Assembly (NCBI GenBank): GCA_963749675.1
Contig: CAVVNT010000009.1
Location: 29,578 to 93,577 of the forward strand
Reading direction: 5' to 3'
Source: Roseitranquillus sp963749675
GTDB lineage: Bacteria; Pseudomonadota; Alphaproteobacteria; Rhodobacterales; Rhodobacteraceae
Length of the DNA stretch: 64,000 bases
Shown here: positions 37,124-47,679 of the stretch, in pieces
Layout: each line of letters starts with the position of its first letter
How positions within the stretch are numbered: the stretch's first letter is position 1
Position numbers and translations under genes: made by a program
Notes under the pieces: generated by a model
Told to the model about the DNA's origin: nothing
Seen by the model: the letters and a program-made list of their open reading frames with translations, nothing else
Databases searched by the model: none

Positions 37124-37150
37124 CGTGTCCAAGCAGAGGGGCGCACTCCA

Positions 37151-37471
37151 ATGCTTGGCCGGCTTTTGCTCCGACGTTGACACTCGTTCAGGTGCAGCGC
37201 TTCACTGCGACCGTGTCCTCCTTTGCGCTCACAACGGCCGAGACATCGTCCGCCTCCGCGTTGCAGAAGCGCCGCCTTCATGAAGCGACGACGACTGACG
37301 TGGAGCACTTGGGGAACTTGGTTCGTGCCGTCCCACGCGACGCCGAGGCGCTCCGTCGCGCATCGTGGACCTCCGTCAACACAGCCGCCTGTCACGACCC
37401 AGATGTCGTTGACGGGCAATCTTTTTTGGTCTCGGCCGTGCCAACCAGATGATGGGAGTGGGCGAGCATCG
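37151..37471. other. Non-coding gap after the IS3 element
   Basis: About 320 bp with no gene I can support. Short reading frames on both strands have no recognisable domains. The enolase-superfamily gene ends at 37472 on the minus strand, so this is its downstream region, but no clear terminator hairpin was noticed. Confidence 0.5.
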
Positions 37472-38569
37472 TCAACCCGCGCTGACGGTGCAGGCGGCAA
37501 GCTGGTTCCGGTCGGGTGCGAATCCGTGCCCGGGGCGATCGGGCGCCGTGATCGTGCCGGGACTGCTCAAGGCAATGTCGGGGGTCGCGAGGTCGCAGGC
37601 GTAAAGCCGGCCCGCGGGAAAGATGTCGGCCGCATAGGCCATGCCCGGGAGGGTCGCCAGCGCGAGCGAGACTCCCTGGCCGACGAAGGACTCGAGCATT
37701 CCGCCGACCCAGCAGGGTACGCCTGCGCCTGTACAGTAGTGCTGGATGGCGATGGCGTTCGTCAGGCCGCCGACGCGCCCGTGCTTGATGTTGATCCAGC
37801 GCGACGCTCCCGTCTCCACCGCCTGCCTTGCGATGTCCAGCGACGTGATGGTCTCGTCGAGGCAGATCGGCGTCTCGAGCTCAAGCTGCAGTTTCGCATG
37901 GTCGATGAGGTCCTGCCAGCCGAGCGGCTGCTCGATCATCACCAGTCCGAGCGCGTCAAGCCGGTGGAAGAGGTCGATATCATCGAGGGTGAAACCGGAG
38001 TTGCAGTCGATGTGGAGCGACATGTCCGGAAACGCCTCTCTCACGGAGGCGACCATCTCGTAGCCGCTGTCGGGGCGGAACTTCAGCTTTGTTCGGCTGA
38101 AGCCGCCGTCGACCGCGGCCCGGACCCCATCGTGGAGCGCGGACGTGCTCTCCTGCACGGGGATGTCCGCGCCCACCGGGACTTCCCGCGAGGCCCCGCC
38201 GATCATCTCCCAGAGAGGACGCCCCGCGAGTCGGGCGGCCAGGTCCCACCACGCGGTGTCGATGGCGGCCTTAGCGAAGGTATTGCCTTTGAACCGGGAG
38301 AGAAGCCGCTGAAGCTCGGCGCCGCTCTCGATCTCGCGGCCTTCGACGAGTGGTCCGAAGACATCGCGGATAAGCAGGAACGCGCCGGCCGCCCATTCCG
38401 GACAGAATTGCGGAACGGCGTAGGGTGCGGCCTCCCCCCAGCCCTCCACCCCGCCGGATCGGAGCCGGACGAGGACCGTGTCGATCGCGGTTTCTTCGCT
38501 GAAGGAGGTCTTCCACGGCGCCTTGAGCGGCATGGAGACATGGAACACGGATACCTCATCGATCAGCAT
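37472..38569 (-). CDS. Enolase superfamily enzyme (mandelate racemase/muconate lactonizing; dipeptide epimerase or N-acylamino acid racemase-like)
   Basis: Intact 365-residue protein from the ATG at 38569, which has AGAGGAG upstream; the longer open frame overlaps the regulator gene. Capping-domain start LIDEVSVFHVSMPLK, then RTKLKFR with the first catalytic Lys (KxK type), metal ligands in LHIDCNSGF, MIEQPL and CLDETI, and the second Lys in WINIKHGRVGG. This KxK...K layout is the racemase/epimerase/OSBS subgroup. Beside a peptide transporter and an M20 deacylase, amino acid or dipeptide epimerisation is the best guess. Confidence 0.82.
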   Translation of the reverse strand: MLIDEVSVFHVSMPLKAPWKTSFSEETAIDTVLVRLRSGGVEGWGEAAPYAVPQFCPEWAAGAFLLIRDVFGPLVEGREIESGAELQRLLSRFKGNTFAKAAIDTAWWDLAARLAGRPLWEMIGGASREVPVGADIPVQESTSALHDGVRAAVDGGFSRTKLKFRPDSGYEMVASVREAFPDMSLHIDCNSGFTLDDIDLFHRLDALGLVMIEQPLGWQDLIDHAKLQLELETPICLDETITSLDIARQAVETGASRWINIKHGRVGGLTNAIAIQHYCTGAGVPCWVGGMLESFVGQGVSLALATLPGMAYAADIFPAGRLYACDLATPDIALSSPGTITAPDRPGHGFAPDRNQLAACTVSAG

Positions 38570-38585
38570 GACTTTGGCGCTCCTC

Positions 38586-39458
38586 TCATGTTCCCGGATC
38601 GAGCTCACCAAGCGCATCGAGCATCCCCTCGATCTGGCTGAGGCGCATGCGCCCGTCGCGGCCGGCGGCGTGGTAGGTGTGCGTGGCGATGAAGTTCAGC
38701 AGGCTGATGACGCCCACGTAAGAGTTGAACAGCGACATCCCCCGGACCTGGCAGGCGAAGACCCACGTGGCGAACTCGCGCGTCCTGACCGCCCGACGGT
38801 CGGTGAGGTAGGCGATCGGCACGCCGCGGTCCCAGAAGAGCCGCATGGCGTCGGCGAGCTGCGCGGAACGGCGGCGGAGGCCGATCGCAATCAGCAGATC
38901 GTCCGGCCCGAGATCGCCGATATCCTCCATGACCATCTGCCCCGCCGCGGGGACCAGGAACACCTCCGGTCGGATCAGGATCAGCTGGCGGCGCAGGTAG
39001 CTGGCGAAGACGTAGCTGTTGCGGAAGCCCAGGCAGACCACCCGCCTTGCCGATAGGATCCTGTGGGAAACCTCCGTGACCTCCGTCGAGTCGATCTGTT
39101 CGATGGTCTCGCGGAGGCTCGCCATATCCCGCTCGAGGTGCCTTGCAAGGGTGCTCTGCCCGCGCTCGGGCACGGCGGACAGGAAGATCGGGTCGCCCGT
39201 CATCTGTGCGTGGCGGATCTCGCGCTGCATCTCGCGAAAGTCGGCGTACCCGAGCCGCTTGACGAAGCGCGAGACGGCAGCCTTGGAGGCACCGGCACGA
39301 TCGGCGAGCTCGGTCGCGGAATAGAGCAGGACCTCATTGGGGTACTCGAGCACGCGGTCGGCCAATGCGCGCTCGCTGCCCGGCATGTCTTCGTATTTGG
39401 AGCGGATCAGTCTCTCGATCGCCCGGGGCTCCGTGTGATCTGACGTATTTTCGGGCAT
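38586..39458 (-). CDS. MurR/RpiR family transcriptional regulator
   Basis: Intact 290-residue regulator. The N-terminal HTH_6 domain has SATELADRAGASKAAVSRFVKRLGY (about 47-71), and a SIS domain (about 130-270) would bind a phosphosugar or, in this sub-type, another small acid. It is divergent from the peptide transporter operon; a palindrome lies in the gap. The stop is 16 bp before the enolase-superfamily start, so both are one operon. Confidence 0.9.
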   Translation of the reverse strand: MPENTSDHTEPRAIERLIRSKYEDMPGSERALADRVLEYPNEVLLYSATELADRAGASKAAVSRFVKRLGYADFREMQREIRHAQMTGDPIFLSAVPERGQSTLARHLERDMASLRETIEQIDSTEVTEVSHRILSARRVVCLGFRNSYVFASYLRRQLILIRPEVFLVPAAGQMVMEDIGDLGPDDLLIAIGLRRRSAQLADAMRLFWDRGVPIAYLTDRRAVRTREFATWVFACQVRGMSLFNSYVGVISLLNFIATHTYHAAGRDGRMRLSQIEGMLDALGELDPGT

Positions 39459-39513
39459 TCCTGTTCTCTCGCTCGCTTCCGATTAAAACACATGTTTCAT
39501 ATCATTGACACCG

Positions 39514-39529
39514 TGAAACTTTGGTTTCA
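39514..39529. promoter_or_regulatory. Candidate RpiR operator TGAAAC-N4-GTTTCA
   Basis: A perfect 6-4-6 palindrome in the AT-rich 144-bp gap between the divergent regulator and binding-protein genes. A further GTTTCA half-site lies at 39494. The position suits control of both directions by the RpiR-type protein. Confidence 0.6.
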
Positions 39530-39602
39530 GGCTTGGGTATGACCACCGTAGGCGCCGACCCCGAGACCGGTTGTCTCCTACATCCAGCAGAGGGGAAGCT
39601 GA

Positions 39603-41144
39603 ATGAGATCAGGATATAAGCCCTTGGCGATCAGTGCTTTGGCGATCGTGCTCGGATCTCAGGCCACGGCTGCAGACATCGTCTGGGCGCGCGACGGCGA
39701 CATCGACTCACTCGACCCGCATCGAGCCACGTCGACCCTGTCACGGCAGGTCTGGTACCAGATCTACGACTCGCTGCTGGAGTTCGACACTGGCGGCACG
39801 GTGGTTCCGAACCTCGCCGAAAGTTGGGACGTGTCCGAAGACGGAACCGAGATCACCTTCCACTTGCACGACGACATCGTCTGCCACGACGGCACGCCCT
39901 TCAACGCCGATGACGTGGCATGGACCGCCGACCGCGCGCTTTTGGGCGACAACCCGAGCCTGACGAAAGCGAGCTGGGGCGACGTCACGTCGGTCGACAA
40001 GATCGACAACCTGACGGTGAAGTTCACGCTCGCGACGCCCTTCGGCGCCTTCGTCCCCTTCATGGCCGACCAGTTCACGTCGATGCTGTGCGACAGCAAC
40101 GCCGACGCCGCCGATTTCGGCACGGGCTCGGCGATCGGCACCGGGCCGTGGAAGCTCGCGTCATGGACAAAGGGGTCCGAGATCGTGCTGGACGCCAACG
40201 CCGACTACGTCAATCGCGGCCGGCCGGTCGACAATCCCGGCGCGCCCAAGGCCGATCGGCTGATCGTGCGAACAATGCCCGAGGGCCAGACCCGCGTGGC
40301 CGGACTTCGTACGGGCGAGCTCAACGTCATCGTGCCGCCGATCCAGGAGGTCAAATCGCTGCAGGACGACGAGGCCGTCGAGGTACACATCGCCGAAGGC
40401 ACCGGCCAGAACATGTTCCTCCAGTTCGCGGTGAACCGTCCGCCCTTCGACGACGCCCGCGCACGCCGCGCCGTCAGTCACGCCATCGACAAGGACATGG
40501 CGATACAGGTCGTCTACGGCGATCTGGTCGAGCGGCAGTACTGCCCCGTCTCGCGCGGAGTTTTCGGCAACGATCCCGAGTTCTGCAAGCAATACGACCA
40601 GGACTACGACCCCGAGAAGGCCACGGCGCTACTGTCCGAACTTGGCTACGGGCCGGACAACCCGATGGACGTGATCCTGGCCACCTGGACCGGAGACAAT
40701 CGCGAGCGGATGCTGCAGATGCTCCAGAACCAGCTCAAGCAGGTCGGGATCAACGCGTCGATCGAGGTCATGGACATCGGCACGCTGAACGCCCGCGACA
40801 CGCAAGAGAACAACAAGGCCGAAGGTCCGGGCTACATGGACCTGATGGGCTGGACGTGGTTCGACCCTGATCTCCTGTACCTTCTGTGGCACTCGCCAGG
40901 CGCCTACGAGGGCTTTCACACGCCCGAGCTCGACCGGATCCTCGAAGCCACGCGCACCACGGTCGACCCGGCCGAGCGTGAGAGTGTCGTCCATGAGGCC
41001 TTCAAGATCCTCCTCGAGGAGGCGGCGCAGGTGCCGATCTACACGCCCGGCTGGCTCTGGCTCTATGCCGTCTCGGCCGACACGCCGGGCTTCAAGATCG
41101 GGCCGTTCAACCGCGCCCAGTTCAGCGCGATGGAAGCGTCCTGA
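39603..41144 (+). CDS. Peptide ABC transporter substrate-binding protein, SBP family 5
   Basis: Intact 513-residue periplasmic protein with a signal peptide (MRSGYKPLAISALAIVLGSQATAADIV). Family-5 features: LAESWDVSEDGTEITFHLHD, HDGTPFNADDVAWT, RRAVSHAIDKD and a C-terminal WLWLYA region. It would bind oligopeptides or acylated amino acids. First gene of a five-cistron transporter operon on the plus strand. Confidence 0.93.
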   Translation: MRSGYKPLAISALAIVLGSQATAADIVWARDGDIDSLDPHRATSTLSRQVWYQIYDSLLEFDTGGTVVPNLAESWDVSEDGTEITFHLHDDIVCHDGTPFNADDVAWTADRALLGDNPSLTKASWGDVTSVDKIDNLTVKFTLATPFGAFVPFMADQFTSMLCDSNADAADFGTGSAIGTGPWKLASWTKGSEIVLDANADYVNRGRPVDNPGAPKADRLIVRTMPEGQTRVAGLRTGELNVIVPPIQEVKSLQDDEAVEVHIAEGTGQNMFLQFAVNRPPFDDARARRAVSHAIDKDMAIQVVYGDLVERQYCPVSRGVFGNDPEFCKQYDQDYDPEKATALLSELGYGPDNPMDVILATWTGDNRERMLQMLQNQLKQVGINASIEVMDIGTLNARDTQENNKAEGPGYMDLMGWTWFDPDLLYLLWHSPGAYEGFHTPELDRILEATRTTVDPAERESVVHEAFKILLEEAAQVPIYTPGWLWLYAVSADTPGFKIGPFNRAQFSAMEAS

Positions 41145-41153
41145 GCATTTCGG

Positions 41154-41178
41154 ACGGGCGGGGCCTGGTCCCGCCCGT
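41154..41178 (+). terminator. Intercistronic hairpin after the binding-protein gene
   Basis: A perfect 9-bp stem (ACGGGCGGG with CCCGCCCGT) and 7-base loop, followed by TT, lies 10 bp after the binding-protein stop and before the permease gene. It matches the layout of the first peptide operon at 4210-4233 and probably keeps the binding protein in excess. Confidence 0.6.
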
Positions 41179-41210
41179 TTCCACTCCCAGCCAGAGGACG
41201 TGAAGCGCCA

Positions 41211-42131
41211 ATGGCACGTTTCCTCATCCAGCGCCTGCTTGCCGCGATCCTGACGATCTTCGTCACGACCATAGCGGTCTCGATGCTGATCCACCTCGTC
41301 CCCGGCGATCCGGTTCAGATCATGTACGCCCAAAGCCAGGGCACGACGCCCGAACAGCTCGAAGCAGTCCGCGAGCGTCTCGGCCTCGACCAGCCGCTCG
41401 TCGCGCAGTACTTCGCCTACCTCAACCGCATCCTGCACGGCGACCTCGGCGTCACGATCAGGGGCGAGCAGCCGGTCCTCGAGCTTCTCCTCCTGCGACT
41501 CCCGAACACGCTGATCCTCGCCGCCTCTGCGCTTCTGATCGCGTCGGTCATCGGGCTGACCTTCGGCTTCATCGCCGCCTACAGGCGCGGCAGCTGGCTC
41601 GACACCGTGCTGATGACGACGGCGATCCTCGGGGTCTCGATGCCGCACTTCTGGCTCGGGCTGATCCTGCTCTTCTACTTCGCGGTGCAGCTCGGCTGGT
41701 TTCCGGTCGCCGGAAGCGGCTTTCCGAACCTCGTCCTGCCGGCACTGACCCTCGGGCTTACGAACGCGGCCATCATCGCGCGGCTGACGCGGTCGTCGAT
41801 GATCGACATCTTCGATCAGGACTTCGTGCGAACGGCCCACGCCAAGGGTCTGCCCAAGGCGATGGTGCTTTACCGCCACGCGCTCCGCGCCGGGCTGGTG
41901 CCCATCGTCACGATGATGGGGCTGCAGTTCACCTACATGATGGGCGGCGCCATCGTCGTCGAGAACGTCTTCGGCTGGAACGGCGTCGGGCGCATGGCAA
42001 TCCAGGCGATCTTCCAGCGCGACTATCCCCTCATCCAGGGCTTCATCCTCATGTTCGCCATCGTCGTGGTGCTCGTCTCGATCTTGATGGACGTGATCTA
42101 TGCGCTGCTCGATCCCCGCATCCGGCACTGA
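41211..42131 (+). CDS. Peptide ABC transporter permease, DppB family
   Basis: Intact 306-residue membrane protein with six predicted spans. Start MARFLIQRLLAAILTIFVTT, periplasmic GLDQPLVAQYFAYL, EAA loop DFVRTAHAKGLPKAMVLYRHALR and ending YALLDPRIRH. Lies between the binding-protein gene and the DppC-type gene (11-bp gap). Confidence 0.93.
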   Translation: MARFLIQRLLAAILTIFVTTIAVSMLIHLVPGDPVQIMYAQSQGTTPEQLEAVRERLGLDQPLVAQYFAYLNRILHGDLGVTIRGEQPVLELLLLRLPNTLILAASALLIASVIGLTFGFIAAYRRGSWLDTVLMTTAILGVSMPHFWLGLILLFYFAVQLGWFPVAGSGFPNLVLPALTLGLTNAAIIARLTRSSMIDIFDQDFVRTAHAKGLPKAMVLYRHALRAGLVPIVTMMGLQFTYMMGGAIVVENVFGWNGVGRMAIQAIFQRDYPLIQGFILMFAIVVVLVSILMDVIYALLDPRIRH

Positions 42132-42142
42132 GGAGCGAGGCG

Positions 42143-43060
42143 ATGCAACAGAGAGTGAAGCGCGCCCTCAACCTCGCCGCAGCCACGGACCAGGGGGCGC
42201 CGCGCCGGGGCAGTTTCGGGCGGCGGATGCTGGCCATGCTGGGAGCCACGACGGCGAACCGTGGGGCGCGGGTGGGCCTCGTCCTCGTCGTCGTCCTGAT
42301 CGTCGCGGCGATCTTCGCGCCGTGGATCGCGCCTTTCGACCCCGACCAGATGGGCGCCGGGATGGGCCTGATGCCGCCCTCAGCGGATTACTGGTTCGGC
42401 ACCGACGAGTTCGGGCGCGACATGTTCAGCCGGGTGGTGTACGGCGCGCGGCTGACGATCCAGGTTGGCGTTATCGCCGTCGGGATCTCCCTCACGGTCG
42501 GCACGCTGCTCGGCCTTGTGGCCGGGTATGCCCGCGGCTGGACCGAACGCGTGCTGATGCGCCTCGTCGATGTCGTCTTCTCCTTCACAGAGACGCTGAT
42601 AGCGCTCGCCGCCGTCGCCGTTCTTGGACCGAGCCTGACGAACGCGATGATCGCCGTCGGCATCGCCGCGATCCCGTTCTACGCCAGGGTGGCCTATTCG
42701 GTGACGCTGGTCGAGCGGAACAAGGCCTATTTCGACGCGGCCTATGTCGCGGGCGCGGGGCATCTGCGGCTGATCTTCGTCCACCTGCTGCCGAACATCG
42801 CGCCGCCCCTGATCGTGGTCGCGACGCTCGGCGTCTCGTCCGCCGTTCTCGCGGCCGCCGGGCTGAGCTTTCTCGGCCTGGGGGCGCAGCCGCCCTCTCC
42901 GGAGTGGGGTGCGATGCTGTCGGCGGGTCGTGACTACTTCACGCAGGCGTCCTGGATCATGATCTATCCCGGCCTCGCGATCATGGTCACCGTGCTGGCG
43001 TTCAACCTTCTCGGCGACGGCATCCGCGAGGCGCTCGATCCCAGGCAGAAGGCGAAGTGA
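42143..43060 (+). CDS. Peptide ABC transporter permease, DppC family
   Basis: Intact 305-residue permease. Cytoplasmic N-terminus, first span VGLVLVVVLIVAAIFAPWI, the conserved FGTDEFGRDMFSRV, EAA region YFDAAYVAGAGHLRLIFVHLLPN and the C-terminal ALDPRQKAK. Its TGA overlaps the next start (GTGATG), so it is coupled to the DppD-type gene. Confidence 0.93.
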   Translation: MQQRVKRALNLAAATDQGAPRRGSFGRRMLAMLGATTANRGARVGLVLVVVLIVAAIFAPWIAPFDPDQMGAGMGLMPPSADYWFGTDEFGRDMFSRVVYGARLTIQVGVIAVGISLTVGTLLGLVAGYARGWTERVLMRLVDVVFSFTETLIALAAVAVLGPSLTNAMIAVGIAAIPFYARVAYSVTLVERNKAYFDAAYVAGAGHLRLIFVHLLPNIAPPLIVVATLGVSSAVLAAAGLSFLGLGAQPPSPEWGAMLSAGRDYFTQASWIMIYPGLAIMVTVLAFNLLGDGIREALDPRQKAK

Positions 43061-44099
43061 TGACCGAGGTTGCCGAGATGGAGCGCTCAGCGCCGACACC
43101 GCAGACCGTCGAAACGGTGCTCTCCGTGCAGAACCTGTCGACCGAGTTCCGCAGCAAGACCGGCAGCGTCAGGGCCGTCGACGGCATGTCTTTCGATCTG
43201 AAGAAAGGCGAGATCCTGTCGATCGTGGGTGAATCAGGCTCCGGCAAGAGCGTCACGTCTCTCTCGATCATGGGGCTGCTGCCGTATCCGGCGGGACGCA
43301 TCGCCGACGGCCGAATCCTGTTCGACGGCCGCGACCTCACCACTCTTTCCGACCGCGAGATGCGCAAGCTCCGTGGCGCGGGGCTTGCGATGATCTTTCA
43401 GGAGCCCCTGACCTCGCTCAACCCTGTCCTCTCGATCGGCCGGCAGGTGACCGAGGGCATCGTCCAGCACCTCGGGCTGAGCCAGGCGGACGCACGGAAG
43501 CGTGCGGTCGAGATGATGCGCCGCGTCAGCATTCCCGCCCCCGAAGCGAGGCTGAAGGACTATCCGCACCAGTATTCGGGGGGGATGCTGCAGCGCATCA
43601 TGATCGCCATCGCGATGTCCTGCGATCCGCGCATCCTGATCGCCGACGAACCGACCACGGCGCTGGACGTCACGATCCAGGCGCAGATCCTCGAACTGAT
43701 GCGGGATTTGCGGGACCGGACCGGTGCGTCGATCGTGCTGATCACGCACGACATGGGCGTCGTCGCCGAGATGGCCGACCGGGTCATCGTGATGTACTGC
43801 GGCCGGAAGGTGGAGGAGGGCCGCGTGGACGAGGTCTTCGCCAGGCCGAAGCATCCCTACACCCTGGGCCTCCTCGGCTCGCTTCCCATGCTCGGGCACG
43901 CCGGGCCCGTGGGGGACCCCGAACTTGCCGAGATCCCCGGCGTCGTGCCGTCCCTCGACGCGTTGCCGTCCGGCTGCCGCTTTTCCGACCGCTGCCGCTT
44001 CGCAACCGACCGCTGCCACGCCGAGGACCCGCCCTTCGGAGAAGTGGAACCTGGTCATTTCAGCGCTTGCTGGCACGCTGACGAGTTGGAGAGCAGCGC

Positions 44100-44103
<4 letters not shown>
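43060..44103 (+). CDS. Peptide ABC transporter ATP-binding protein, DppD family
   Basis: Intact 347-residue ATPase. Walker A GESGSGKS (about residue 54), Q-loop IFQEPLTSLNP, signature YSGGMLQR, Walker B ILIADEP, H-loop ITHDMG, and the Cys-rich C-terminal oligopeptide/dipeptide domain (SGCRFSDRCRFATDRC). Coupled by ATGA to the DppF-type gene. Confidence 0.93.
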
Positions 44104-45083
<980 letters not shown>

Positions 45084-45087
<4 letters not shown>

Positions 45088-46025
45088 CCATCGGCATCGG
45101 CGCCGCAGGCCCGAACGCCGGCCTCGCCGCCTTCAGGGCACTCGCCGCCGCCGAGGCTGTCGGGAGGGGGTCCATCGGCGGCTTCGCGGTCTTCGCCGCG
45201 CTGACCGCAGACAGTCGCCTTCATCGCGCCGAGACCCAGCGCGGCGGGACCGCGACGCTGTTCACCGAAGGCGAGGCGACGGGCGTCCCTCCGCCGGCCG
45301 ACATCGCGGCCGCTCCCTTCGCGGCGCTGATCTCCAGCGGCCCCGACCGGCCCGCGCCGCTGACCCAATTCCTCGCCGCATCCGAGGCCGGTCTCGTCAC
45401 CGGCCACCGCCTTCCGAACGCTCACGGCCCCGACGGCCGTCCGGTCAACGCGGCCGTCCTGGCCGCCATGGCCGAGGGGCAAAGCGCCGAGCAGTCTCTC
45501 GCCCTCGTGCTCGACCGCGATCCGGAGGTCGACGCGGGGATGATCGCGCTCGGCCCCGGCCGCGGCCTCGCTGCGCGCAACAGCCGCCTGGTGGCCAGCC
45601 GACCGGATCTCGGCGCTGCGACCCTGACCTCCGGAGATGCCGCCGTCGCCGTCCTTCACAACGCCATACGCCCGGCTGCAGAACTCGCCCCTCTCGTTGC
45701 CGCCATCGCGCTCGACATCCTCGCGCCGCCCCATGTCGTCGCGGGTAACGCGGTCATCCGTGCCGGAACGCCGGTCGCGCTTGCCGAAACGCACCGCGTG
45801 ACACTCGGTCCGGACGGCATTGCGACGCTGATCGAGACGACGAACGCCCGCATTCTTTCGGGCCGGCACGCCTGCGCCGCGGTCTACCTCGGTGCCTCGG
45901 TCGTGCAGGACGGCATATTTCTCGGCCAATCGATCATGGAGCCGAACGTGCTTGTCGAAGACGGTCACGTCCTGCGCCTGAGCGGGAAAACCGAGGTCCG
46001 CATTCCTTACGCACGGACGGAGTAG
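45084..46025 (+). CDS. Conserved protein of unknown function, possibly DUF6963 family
   Basis: About 313 residues from a TTG start at 45084 that overlaps the DppF-type stop (TTGA). No signal peptide or membrane span. It opens LTIGIGAAGPNAGLAAFRAL and has ALTADSRLHRAETQRGG, SSGPDRPAPLTQF and VTGHRLPN. The Gly- and Asn-containing motifs and a later conserved DAGMIALGPGRGLAARNS suggest an enzyme, perhaps a self-processing or Ntn-like hydrolase, but I do not recognise a catalytic set. Its place in a peptide uptake operon just before a deacylase gene suggests it acts on the imported compound. I recall DUF6963 by resemblance only. Confidence 0.6.
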
Positions 46026-47207
46026 CCCATCGAAACTCGCGAGATACTCGAACGGCTGATCGCCTTCCCCTCAATCTTCACCGTGGCCGACTACGCCGAC
46101 ATCACGGATTACGCCATCTCGGTGCTTGAGCCGCTTGGCGTCACCTGCCACCGCCTCGAAGCGCCGGGTGGGGGCCGCGCAGGTCTCTTTGCGGCCACGG
46201 GGCCAGCCGGTCCGGGCGGCGTGATGCTTTCGGCGCATCTCGACGTCGTGCCGGTGACCGGACAGGACTGGCGAACGGACCCCTTCGTCGCAACGGAACG
46301 GGAGGGCCGCATCTATGGTCGCGGCACGTCAGACATGAAGGGTTTCGCCGCCGCCGCCATCCGGGCGATGGCCGAAGCTTCGCACCGCACGCTCGCGCAA
46401 CCGCTCAAGCTGGCGCTTTCCTACGACGAGGAGGCGGGCTGCGTCGGGATCTCGCAGATGGTCGGGGCGCTCGACCGCACGATCGGCCTTCCGGACCTTT
46501 GCATCGTCGGCGAACCGACCGCGATGCGCATCGTAACCGGTCACAAGGGCAAAGTTTCCCATCGGGTCGCCTTTTGCGGTTCCGCGGGCCATTCGGCGGC
46601 AGCGCTATGTCACGTCAACGCGCTGCACCTGGCCTGCGACTTCATCGGCGCGCTCCGGCGATTGCAGGACGAGATTGTCAAGACAGGTCCTCGCGCCAAC
46701 GGTTACGCCATTCCCTACTCGACCATTCATGTGGGAAGCTTCTCCGGCGGCAGTGCCCTCAACATGATCCCCGAAGCGGCGGCCCTCGAGTTTGAGATCC
46801 GCCACCTCGCCGAGGAAGACGTCGCCGGCCTGCTGGCCCGCGTTCAAGCCGAGGCATCCGAAATCGCGGAAAAAGCGCGAGAAACGCGGCCCGAGGCCGA
46901 CATTGAGATAGCCGAGTTCAATCGCTATCCCGGCTTCGACCTCGCCTCGGTATCGGCTATCGACTTCCTCGAAGGTATCGGAGGCCGCATGCCGCTCGGC
47001 AAGGTGGACTACGGCACGGACGGTGGCGTCATTGCCTCCGAGGGGGTACGGGTCCTTGTATGCGGACCGGGTGACATCTCGCGCGCGCACAGGGCGGACG
47101 AGTACATCTCGATTTTGGAACTTGCGGAGTGCGACGCCTTTCTCGCGCGTGTCCTCGAGGCGTTGAAGATCGGGCTTCCGTTCGCAAACCCGACGAGACG
47201 CGCCTGA
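46026..47207 (+). CDS. M20 family acetylornithine deacetylase (ArgE)-like deacylase
   Basis: About 393 residues if the homologous N-terminus (IETREILERLIAFPSIFT) is included. Zinc ligands appear in LSAHLDVVPV, GRGTSDMKGF and YDEEAGCVG (catalytic Glu), with the dimerisation domain around residues 180-290 and the last histidine near SRAHRADEY. The first standard start in frame is GTG at 46083, which would remove this conserved segment. Between the previous stop (46023-46025) and 46083 there is no ATG, GTG or TTG, so either a non-standard start or a base error is involved. It would remove an acyl group from an imported N-acyl amino acid. Confidence 0.85.
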   Translation, partial: PIETREILERLIAFPSIFTVADYADITDYAISVLEPLGVTCHRLEAPGGGRAGLFAATGPAGPGGVMLSAHLDVVPVTGQDWRTDPFVATEREGRIYGRGTSDMKGFAAAAIRAMAEASHRTLAQPLKLALSYDEEAGCVGISQMVGALDRTIGLPDLCIVGEPTAMRIVTGHKGKVSHRVAFCGSAGHSAAALCHVNALHLACDFIGALRRLQDEIVKTGPRANGYAIPYSTIHVGSFSGGSALNMIPEAAALEFEIRHLAEEDVAGLLARVQAEASEIAEKARETRPEADIEIAEFNRYPGFDLASVSAIDFLEGIGGRMPLGKVDYGTDGGVIASEGVRVLVCGPGDISRAHRADEYISILELAECDAFLARVLEALKIGLPFANPTRRA

Positions 47208-47324
47208 CAGCATTTCATGAGAGGCTTTGAAGATATCGGATTGATCGGGTTTGGCACGTGGTGGTGGGTCGGCTGCAGAGTTACGCGGGCCTTCCGCCTA
47301 GTTAGTTTAGCCTGAACGATCCGA

Positions 47325-47679
47325 TCAGGCGGCGGCAACACTGTCCTGGGGGGTGCGGTGGGGTCTGAACGCACCAAGAATGGCGGCGATCAGGACGACC
47401 AAAAATGCCCTGAGGTGGGCGAGGATCTTCCGGATGTTATGGCCGCAGGCGCTGAGGACGGCGAAGAGCGCGTCGCCGATGGTTCCCTTGAGCGGGCAGC
47501 GCGTCAGCCGTCCGTCGGTCTTCATGTGGCCGATCTCCGGCTCGATGGCGCTGCGGCGACGCAGGAGCCTGGCGAGCGTCGGCGTGAGCCCCCTGCGGGT
47601 GCCGCTGATCAGCACGCGCGTGGTCTCGACGCCGTGCCCGCGGTAGCCGCGATCGACGACGGCGAGGGACGGTCTGAGC
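47325..47679 (-). pseudogene. IS5-type transposase C-terminal fragment
   Basis: About 118 codons: VVDRGYRGHGVETTRVLISG, then RRRSAIEPEIGHMKTDGRL (catalytic Glu region) and CGHNIRKILAHLR. The 5' part is cut by the IS66 end at 47680. The ORF starts on an ATG created inside the IS66 repeat. A different IS5-type N-terminal fragment is at 60392-60757. The gap 47208-47324 shows no gene. Confidence 0.7.

Larger units (their letters stand above)
35900..37150. mobile_element. IS3 family insertion sequence
   Basis: Ends TGGAGTGCGCCCCT (35900) and the inverse AGGGGCGCACTCCA (ending 37150) form imperfect inverted repeats of about 25 bp. The 1,251-bp body carries orfA and orfB. It lies 86 bp after istB; the intervening DNA (35814-35899) probably belongs to the cut IS21 end. 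No clear 3-bp target duplication. Confidence 0.75.
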
